The notes under the pieces are model-generated. The model had not been told where the DNA came from, did no database searches, and saw nothing but the letters and a program-made list of their open reading frames with translations. This document shows, piece by piece, positions 58,402-64,000 of a DNA stretch of 64,000 nt; the stretch's first letter is position 1; each line of letters opens with the position of its first letter. The stretch is from CAIRDP01 sp037134895 (GTDB lineage Bacteria; Bacteroidota; Bacteroidia; Bacteroidales; FEN-979). The stretch is taken from NCBI GenBank assembly GCA_037134895.1, contig JBAXLI010000012.1, positions 14,172 to 78,171 of the forward strand. Direction: 5' to 3'. The translations under genes were made by a program, and so were the position numbers.

Positions 58402-59653
58402 AGCTTTCCCTCCAGTTTTCGGCTAGTTTGTTCATTTTAACAGCAAGGTTTATCGTATTGAGAGCCCGTTTGACCACGGGGGGGTCTATCATTTTATTCC
58501 CGAGTGCAACCACGCCCAGGCCTTTCTTTTCAGCTTCATGGAAGGCGAAGACGATCTTTTTTGCTTTTGCGACTTCGTCGGATGTGGGAGCGAAGTTCTC
58601 ATGGATCACCGCGATCTGCCTGGGATGTATGCAGCCCATGCCGTCAAAGCCGAGGGCTTTCGAACGGAGGACGTTTTGTTTGAGCGCTTCCATATCGGCG
58701 ATGTCACTGAACACCGAATCGATAGGCTGGATACCGGCAGCCCTGGCTGCGTTTACCACCATACTGCGGGCGAAGAAAGACTCCGTGCCTTCGGCCGTAC
58801 GTCTCGTTCCGAGATCTGCCGTGTAATCCTCCAGACCTATGGCCAGAGACACCACGTTATCAGCAGACGAAGCTATTGAATAAGCATTAATTACCCCGAG
58901 GGCTGATTCGATGATGGGCATGATCCAGATGGGATGCGGGATGCGGGATGCGGGATTCAGGATGGTGGATGCAAGATGAACAGCATCCTGCATCTTGCAT
59001 CTTACATCCTCTATCTTTTTATTTACTGCGTGGACCTGTTCGGGGTGCTCGCATTTGGGCAGGAGGATGAGGTTTACGTTGTGGGCGATAATGTATTCAA
59101 GGTCTTCGAGCCCTCGTGCCCCCTGGTTTATACGTACCATCCGCTCGGCTCCGTAAAAGTCAACGGTGCGTAAGGCATTGCGGACCAGGAAACGGGCTTC
59201 AAACTTTTTGTCAGGGGCAACCGCATCCTCCAGGTCCAGGATGATCCCATCAGGATGATGGATCCCGGCGTTGATCATAAGGGCCGGACTGTTACCGGGA
59301 AGGTAAAGCCTCGAAAAACGGTTACGGTCGCGGGTTGTGGAGTAATTATTCGTTTCCTCCAAAGGAAGCAGGTATTCTTTCTCGGATTTGACAAGCTTTT
59401 TTATCGCAGCTTCAATACGGGCTGCTAAAACAAAGGGTAAAGCCCCGGAGTCTTCGATAACGAGGTTGGCGTTTTTAATCCCGAAAAATTTCATCATTTC
59501 AAGGGCCAGCTTCCTGATCGACTCTCCATACATTACCCCGACCTTTGACTGGAGATTGAGGTTTACTCCACCCCCTGATGTAAGTTCAAGTGTGACAAAG
59601 CAATCCGAGCGGATTCCCTTGCCTTTGTTACCGGTAGTTGCAACTTCTGACAT
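58388..59653 (-). CDS. Fused citrate lyase acyl carrier (CitD) and beta subunit (CitE)
   Basis: The 421-residue protein joins two citrate lyase subunits. Residues about 12-90 are CitD-like (SDCFVTLELTSGGGVNLNL, then IEDSGALPFVLAARIEAAI), with Ser16 at the position that normally carries the phosphoribosyl-dephospho-CoA group. Residues about 108-421 are CitE (RSRLYLPGNSPALM-like SRLYLPGNSPALMI, DGIILDLEDAVAPDKK, IWIMPIIESALGVINAY, GCIHPRQIAVI). Residues about 214-241 (from IEDVRCKMQ to ASRIPHP) are encoded by an inverted heptad pair and interrupt the beta subunit between the VHAVNKK helix and WIMPIIES strand. The frame stays open. Activity of the disrupted barrel is not certain. Confidence 0.88.
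   Translation of the reverse strand: MSEVATTGNKGKGIRSDCFVTLELTSGGGVNLNLQSKVGVMYGESIRKLALEMMKFFGIKNANLVIEDSGALPFVLAARIEAAIKKLVKSEKEYLLPLEETNNYSTTRDRNRFSRLYLPGNSPALMINAGIHHPDGIILDLEDAVAPDKKFEARFLVRNALRTVDFYGAERMVRINQGARGLEDLEYIIAHNVNLILLPKCEHPEQVHAVNKKIEDVRCKMQDAVHLASTILNPASRIPHPIWIMPIIESALGVINAYSIASSADNVVSLAIGLEDYTADLGTRRTAEGTESFFARSMVVNAARAAGIQPIDSVFSDIADMEALKQNVLRSKALGFDGMGCIHPRQIAVIHENFAPTSDEVAKAKKIVFAFHEAEKKGLGVVALGNKMIDPPVVKRALNTINLAVKMNKLAENWRESYEQI
58931..59012. repeat. Inverted heptad pair inside citE
   Basis: Seven units (GGGATGC x3, GGGATTC, AGGATGG, TGGATGC, AAGATGA; 58931-58979) face four complementary units (ATCCTGC, ATCTTGC, ATCTTAC, ATCCTCT; 58985-59012) with a 5-bp centre. It is the GCATCCC type of the family and keeps the citDE reading frame open. 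Confidence 0.9.
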
Positions 59654-59695
59654 AGCGCTTAAAGTGTTATTGAATTAACAGCAAAAATAGAGAGA

Positions 59696-59748
59696 AATTA
59701 CGAATTCGTCACTCGTCACTCGTAATTCGTTACTCGTAATTCGTAAAT
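59696..59748. repeat. Heptad array upstream of the LTA-synthase-like gene
   Basis: One unit (AATTACG, 59696-59702) faces six complementary units (CGTCACT x2, CGTAATT, CGTTACT, CGTAATT, CGTAAAT; 59707-59748). The array ends 7 bp before the -7 box, so it occupies the -33 region. Confidence 0.88.
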
Positions 59749-59755
59749 CCTTTCC

Positions 59756-59763
59756 TACCTTTG
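59756..59763 (+). promoter_or_regulatory. -7 box TACCTTTG of the LTA-synthase-like gene
   Basis: Plus-strand TAnnTTTG box 19 bp before the ATG at 59783. The -33 position falls in heptad sequence. Confidence 0.5.
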
Positions 59764-59782
59764 CACCCCATAGAAAAAACCA

Positions 59783-61765
59783 ATGGCCCGGAGAAAGACA
59801 TCAGGCAGTTCGAAGAAAGGTAAAAGCAAAGGATTCAAATGGCTTGGCATTTACAGGGGGAACATCCATGTGATCCTGTTCCTGCGCCTGCTCACCGTGA
59901 CAGTTTTCCTCTTCCTGTCGAGGGCCATCTTTTTTGTATTCAATCTCAAGTACTTCTCCAGTGTGCCTTCGATGGAAGCACTGAAGATCTTTTATAACGG
60001 CACCCGTTTCGACATTGCAGCCATACTCATGGTAAACCTTCCTTTCATCGCAATGTACCTTGTGCCGTTTAAATTCAGGGAGAAGAAGGGATATCTCATC
60101 ACTGCGGATATCTATTTTTATTTTGCGAACATCTTTGCCCTGATGATGAATTTCGTGGATATCATTTATTTCAGGTTTACATTGAAACGGGTTACAGCCG
60201 ATATTTTCACCTACCTGCAGGTAGGAGGGGACTTCGACAAACTTCTTCCGCAGTTCCTGAAAGATTTCTGGTATATCATGATCTCATGGATCCTTTATAC
60301 CGCGCTCATGATCTTCGTGGTGTCGAGGTTCAGGGTCGAAAGCACGGGACAGAAATTGAAGGGAGGGGATTTTGCCTATTACACGGTAAATATTTTTATG
60401 ATGCTGGTCTGGGCGGGGCTCAGCGTCATCGGGATAAGGGGCGGATGGCAGCTCAGGCCGATCAACGTGGTGACCGCTGCGAAATATACCACGGCACGAA
60501 ACGTGCCCTTGGTGCTGAATACGCCTTTCTCGATACTGCGCACATGGGGCAATGAGCAGATAAAACCGGTAAACTGGTTCAAAAGCGAGGAGGAATTGAG
60601 TAAAATATTTACTCCAATTCACGAAGGGAAACAAGGGAATTTCAGGAAGATGAACGTGATGATCATCATTCTTGAGAGTTTTTCGAGGGAGCATATAGGC
60701 ATTCTTAACCAGGACCTTGACAACGGAAGGTACCAGGGTTTTACACCTTTTATGGATTCACTGATCAGGCATGGGCTTTACTTCGATGCATATGCAAACG
60801 GGAAAACCTCCATACAGGGGATCCCTGCAGTATTATCGTCAATCCCTTCGCTGATGTATGAATCCTTCATCCAGACTTCCTATGCCTCGGGTAAATATAC
60901 CAGCATTGCCGGTTTGCTTAAGACAAAGGGTTACAGTACTGCATTCTTTCATGGGGGAACCAACGGTACCATGGGGTTTGATTCCTACACACACCTGGTG
61001 GGTTTCGAAAAATACTATGGGCGCAACGAGTATAATAATGAAGCCGATTATGATGGCAAATGGGGGATACGTGACGAGGAGTTCATGCAATACACAGCCC
61101 GGCAACTCAACGGGATGCAGCAGCCGTTTTGCGCAGCCCTTTTTTCACTTTCATCACATCATCCGTACTTCGTACCGCCCAAGTACTCAAACATCCTGAG
61201 GACTGGCAACCTTCCCATACAGCAAAGTATAATGTATGCCGATCTTTCGCTTTCGAAATTCTTCCATACGATACAGCATATGCCCTGGTACCAGAATACG
61301 CTCTTTGTGATCACCGCCGATCATACATCCGAAGGCTATTATCCGTATTATGAGACCACTGCCGGACAGTATGCCATCCCATTGCTATTCTATAAGCCGG
61401 GAGATGAGCTTAAAGGCAGGTCGGCAATAACGGCCCAGCAAACCGATATCATGCCCACAGTCCTTAGTTACCTGGGATATGATCGCAAATACCTAGCATA
61501 TGGAACAAATCTCCTCGACAGCCTGACCCCGCATTTCTCCGTCCATTTCAGCAGCGGGGTATACGGAATGATGAAGAGCAGGTACCTCATCGAATTCGAC
61601 GGGAGCAGGAGCACTCACCTGTTCAACCTTTACAGGGATCCGTTACAGAAAATCAACCTGCTGAATTCAGAAAGAGCAGAAAGGGATAAGCTGGAGAGAT
61701 TCATGAAGGCGTTTATACAGCAATATAATAACCGACTGATTGAAAACAGGCTTTTAGCCGAATGA
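59783..61765 (+). CDS. LTA synthase-like phosphoglycerol transferase
   Basis: The 660-residue protein starts with a basic tail (RRKTSGSSKKGKSKGFK) and five membrane helices (to about residue 225). The rest is a periplasmic sulfatase-fold domain: VMIIILESFSREHIG with the metal ligand Glu, YANGKTSIQGIPAVLSSIPS with the catalytic Thr, FHGGTNGTMGFDSY, WGIRDEEF and ITADHTSEGYYPYYE. LtaS-type enzymes move glycerol phosphate from phosphatidylglycerol to a glycolipid or glucan and leave diacylglycerol. In a Gram-negative cell the acceptor is unknown. The next gene overlaps by 4 bp and encodes a diacylglycerol-kinase-like enzyme. Confidence 0.88.
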   Translation: MARRKTSGSSKKGKSKGFKWLGIYRGNIHVILFLRLLTVTVFLFLSRAIFFVFNLKYFSSVPSMEALKIFYNGTRFDIAAILMVNLPFIAMYLVPFKFREKKGYLITADIYFYFANIFALMMNFVDIIYFRFTLKRVTADIFTYLQVGGDFDKLLPQFLKDFWYIMISWILYTALMIFVVSRFRVESTGQKLKGGDFAYYTVNIFMMLVWAGLSVIGIRGGWQLRPINVVTAAKYTTARNVPLVLNTPFSILRTWGNEQIKPVNWFKSEEELSKIFTPIHEGKQGNFRKMNVMIIILESFSREHIGILNQDLDNGRYQGFTPFMDSLIRHGLYFDAYANGKTSIQGIPAVLSSIPSLMYESFIQTSYASGKYTSIAGLLKTKGYSTAFFHGGTNGTMGFDSYTHLVGFEKYYGRNEYNNEADYDGKWGIRDEEFMQYTARQLNGMQQPFCAALFSLSSHHPYFVPPKYSNILRTGNLPIQQSIMYADLSLSKFFHTIQHMPWYQNTLFVITADHTSEGYYPYYETTAGQYAIPLLFYKPGDELKGRSAITAQQTDIMPTVLSYLGYDRKYLAYGTNLLDSLTPHFSVHFSSGVYGMMKSRYLIEFDGSRSTHLFNLYRDPLQKINLLNSERAERDKLERFMKAFIQQYNNRLIENRLLAE

Positions 61766-62658
61766 AACAAGCGTCGTTTACCGGGAAAAAGAAAATTGTT
61801 TTTGTTGTCAATCCCATTTCGGGGGTAGGTAAACAAAAGGGAATTGAGAAGCAGGTAGAGAAATATCTCGACACCACGGCATTCGACTATTCCATCATGT
61901 ATACCGAAAGAGCCGGACATGCCACCGAGATCAGCAAAGATGCTGTGGAAAAGGGACTGGATGCCGTTATTGCGGTGGGGGGCGATGGCACGATCAACGA
62001 AACGGCCCAGGGCCTTGTCGGCAGTAAGACCGCATTGGGGATCATCCCCACCGGATCGGGGAACGGCTTGTCGAGGCACCTGAAGATCCCGATGAATACG
62101 GCAAAAGCCATCTGCATACTGAACCAGTTTAAAACGAAGTATATCGACACTGCAACACTCAATGACAATCTCTTCGTGAATGTTGCAGGGGTCGGATTTG
62201 ACGCCAAAGTTGCCAAAGAGTTTGCAAAATCAGGCAAGCGAGGCTTCCGCAAGTATTTTAATATAGCTACATCCGCATACGCACATTACAAACCCAGGAC
62301 CTACACTATGGTGATCGACGGGGAGGAGATCACGCGAAAGGCCCTGATGATAAGTTTTGCGAATTCCAGCCAGTTCGGGAACAATACGTCGATCGACCCG
62401 AAAGCAAAGCTCGACGATGGGTTTATCGATGTTTGCATCGTAAGTAAGGTGCCATACTGGAAGACCGTTTTCCTGGCTCCGCTGCTGTTCATGAAAAAGT
62501 TTGACCAAACTCCGTATGTCGAGATCATACAGGCGAAAGAAGTCAGGCTGGTGAGGAAAAAAGGCAAATCGGGGCATGTCGACGGCGATCCTTTTGTTGC
62601 CGGGAAGAATGTTCACCTGAAGATCCAGCCTCTTTCACTGAATGTCATCATACCTTAA
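61762..62658 (+). CDS. Diacylglycerol kinase-family lipid kinase (DgkB/YegS-like)
   Basis: The 298-residue protein has the DAGK catalytic motifs: FVVNPISGVGKQKG, AVGGDGTINETAQGLV (the GGDGT loop) and IIPTGSGNGLSRHL, with a C-terminal beta-sandwich domain. Enzymes of this fold phosphorylate diacylglycerol, sphingosine or related lipids with ATP at the inner membrane. The ATGA overlap with the LTA-synthase-like gene suggests that it recycles the diacylglycerol released there (inference from the Firmicutes pathway). Confidence 0.88.
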   Translation: MKQASFTGKKKIVFVVNPISGVGKQKGIEKQVEKYLDTTAFDYSIMYTERAGHATEISKDAVEKGLDAVIAVGGDGTINETAQGLVGSKTALGIIPTGSGNGLSRHLKIPMNTAKAICILNQFKTKYIDTATLNDNLFVNVAGVGFDAKVAKEFAKSGKRGFRKYFNIATSAYAHYKPRTYTMVIDGEEITRKALMISFANSSQFGNNTSIDPKAKLDDGFIDVCIVSKVPYWKTVFLAPLLFMKKFDQTPYVEIIQAKEVRLVRKKGKSGHVDGDPFVAGKNVHLKIQPLSLNVIIP

Positions 62659-62668
62659 AAACTGAGAT

Positions 62669-63880
62669 ATGTTGCTGATTACAGATGTAAATGTTCAAAC
62701 CCTGGGCAGCGGTCTTAAGTCCCTGCTGCTGAAATGGGGGTTCGCGGATAATTTCGCAAACTACATTGCTGATTTTTCTTCCCTTGCATTGATCCTCCTG
62801 ATCGCCATGGTCATATACCAGGTTGTAAAACTCCTTATCAACAGGGTGCTTAAACGGATGGTCGACAGGTCGGAGAATAAATGGGATGACCATTTGTACG
62901 GACAGAAATTTTTTACTCGCCTGGCCCTGCTTCTTCCGCTGATGATACTGCAGGTTTCGCTGGGGCTTACGATCGCTGAATATCCTCAGGCTGTCAGGAT
63001 AATAGGGATTATACTGAAGCTCTGTGAAACCGCAGTATTCCTGCTTGTTGGCGTTTCATTCCTGAATGCCCTGTATAAGATCTACGGGGATTATGAGATG
63101 GCCTCGGCTAAACCCATCAAGGGCTACATACAGATTGGGAAGATCATCCTTTACGTCATCACCGGCATCCTGGCCATATCTTCGCTGATGGACCAGTCCC
63201 CTCTCACATTACTTGCCGGACTGGGCGCAATGTCGGCCGTGATCATGCTGATCTTTAAGGATTCACTTCTCGGATTTGTGGCAGGGGTGCAGCTTTCGAA
63301 CAATCATATGCTGCAGATCGGTGACTGGATCACCATGCCCAAATACAGTACCGACGGCACCGTTCTTGACATCTCCCTGGTGACTGTCAAGGTGAGGAAT
63401 TTCGATAATTCGGTCAGCTTCATTCCCACCTATACGCTGATCACCGATACATTCCAGAACTGGAGAAGCATGGGCGATGCAGGAGGCCGCAGGCTGAAGC
63501 GATCCCTGAACATCGATATACTTACGATCCGGTTTACAGATGCTGTTCTTATTGAAGAACTGAAAACAAAAGGCTTGTTTAAGGGAGACCATACTGTAAT
63601 TGGTGAAAAGCCAACCAACCTTGGGCTTTTCAGGGCTTATCTTACCGATTACCTGAAATCCATGCCCCTCATTAACCAGGAGAACACCCTTATGGTTCGT
63701 CATTTGCCCCCGGGTGATTCAGGACTGCCTCTTGAGATCTATGCATTTTACAATCCGCCCGGCTGGGTGAACGCCGAAAACACCAGCTCAGCCCTGTTTG
63801 AACATATCTTTGCCGTGCTACCCGAGTTCGGACTCGCAGCCTTCCAGCGCCCCTCAGGGATTGGTATCACCAACAAATAA
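62669..63880 (+). CDS. Mechanosensitive ion channel protein (MscS family)
   Basis: The 403-residue protein has about five membrane helices; the pore helix and following part (LLAGLGAMSAVIMLIFKDSL followed by LGFVAGVQL) match the MscS TM3 with its Gly/Ala packing. The beta domain starts QIGDWITMPKYSTDGTVLDI, and RNFDNSVSFIPTYTLITD matches the usual conserved segment. The channel releases solutes on hypo-osmotic shock. It lies 10 bp after the lipid kinase, probably in the same operon. A tandem repeat follows it to the window edge. Confidence 0.9.
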   Translation: MLLITDVNVQTLGSGLKSLLLKWGFADNFANYIADFSSLALILLIAMVIYQVVKLLINRVLKRMVDRSENKWDDHLYGQKFFTRLALLLPLMILQVSLGLTIAEYPQAVRIIGIILKLCETAVFLLVGVSFLNALYKIYGDYEMASAKPIKGYIQIGKIILYVITGILAISSLMDQSPLTLLAGLGAMSAVIMLIFKDSLLGFVAGVQLSNNHMLQIGDWITMPKYSTDGTVLDISLVTVKVRNFDNSVSFIPTYTLITDTFQNWRSMGDAGGRRLKRSLNIDILTIRFTDAVLIEELKTKGLFKGDHTVIGEKPTNLGLFRAYLTDYLKSMPLINQENTLMVRHLPPGDSGLPLEIYAFYNPPGWVNAENTSSALFEHIFAVLPEFGLAAFQRPSGIGITNK

Positions 63881-63910
63881 TCCTGTATCGTACATCGTCA
63901 CGGTACTTCG

Positions 63911-64000
63911 TAAGGGTAAATCGTAAGGGTAAATCGTAAGGGTAAATCGTGAGGGTAAATCGTGAGGGTAAATCGTGAGGGTAAATCGTGAGGGTAGATC
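63911..64000 (+). repeat. 13-bp tandem repeat, truncated by the window edge
   Basis: Seven copies of a 13-bp unit: TAAGGGTAAATCG x3, TGAGGGTAAATCG x3 and a partial TGAGGGTAGATC. The unit looks like a 6+7 variant of the heptad family (its complement includes TTTACC and TTACGA). The bases before it (63881-63910) hold degenerate related units. It runs off the right end. Confidence 0.93.

Overview
The window looks like a chromosomal contig from a member of the Bacteroidetes, probably an uncultured Bacteroidales-like lineage (inference). The evidence is: many TAnnTTTG -7 promoter boxes with few Shine-Dalgarno sites; a giant secreted protein ending in a type IX secretion sorting domain; ribosomal protein THX; an archaeal/eukaryotic-type prolyl-tRNA synthetase; lipid A genes (lpxK and two lipid A deacylase-like outer-membrane enzymes); and several lipoproteins and beta-barrels. 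Most of it is housekeeping sequence with normal gene density.

Layout. 1-17.3 kb: end of thyA, folA, a lipoprotein, a conserved secreted protein, dnaB, an LpxR-like barrel, lpxK, a lone receiver domain, a Nif3/YbgI protein with a coiled-coil zinc-ribbon protein, a TPR protein, a FadL-like barrel, a glycine/aromatic-rich lipoprotein divergent from proS, a DUF2807 lipoprotein and a PagL-like barrel. 17.4-26 kb: mazG, a PAP2 phosphatase, peroxiredoxin, a three-gene efflux operon (adaptor, MacB-like permease, TolC) without its ATPase, and gyrB. 26-31 kb: wecB, the RNase P RNA gene (rnpB), a MATE exporter, and a complete 1.48-kb IS4-type insertion sequence. 30.6-43.4 kb: a glycosyltransferase/YfhO operon, rpmH, pepD, a PqqD-like protein, an OPT transporter, rsmG, thx, trmH, a TPR protein, fmt and hup. 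43.4-54.3 kb: a TPR/LuxR-type regulator, a 1478-residue secreted protein, small envelope proteins, a 3-methyladenine glycosylase, a CNNM/CorC-type protein and a methyltransferase. 54.3-64 kb: a 116-bp inverted-repeat element, recQ, a small four-helix-bundle (S23 family) gene, citrate lyase citF and a citD-citE fusion, then an LTA-synthase-like / diacylglycerol-kinase-like / mechanosensitive-channel cluster.

The most unusual feature is not a conventional gene. At about fifteen places there are short tandem arrays of degenerate 7-bp units (AATTACG, ATTTACG, AGTTACG, AGTGACG, AATCACC, AATCCCT, GCATCCC). In several arrays the 7-bp register is kept while the unit changes from one type to another. 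Many arrays are inverted pairs that would form hairpins, and many begin at, or supply, the stop codon of a neighbouring gene. They also occur inside reading frames: one supplies the start codon and first 13 residues of Fmt, another lies in frame within fmt, and an inverted pair adds about 28 residues to CitE. The only array pair that encloses a gene brackets the four-helix-bundle ORF at 56.4 kb, a layout like the S23-encoding intervening sequences of some 23S rRNAs. I suggest, as a hypothesis, that the ORF plus its arms is the full-length form of a dispersed element and that the other arrays are ORF-less derivatives.

No tRNA, rRNA, CRISPR array or prophage was recognised. All functional names rest on recognition of motifs and family resemblance; no database search was run.
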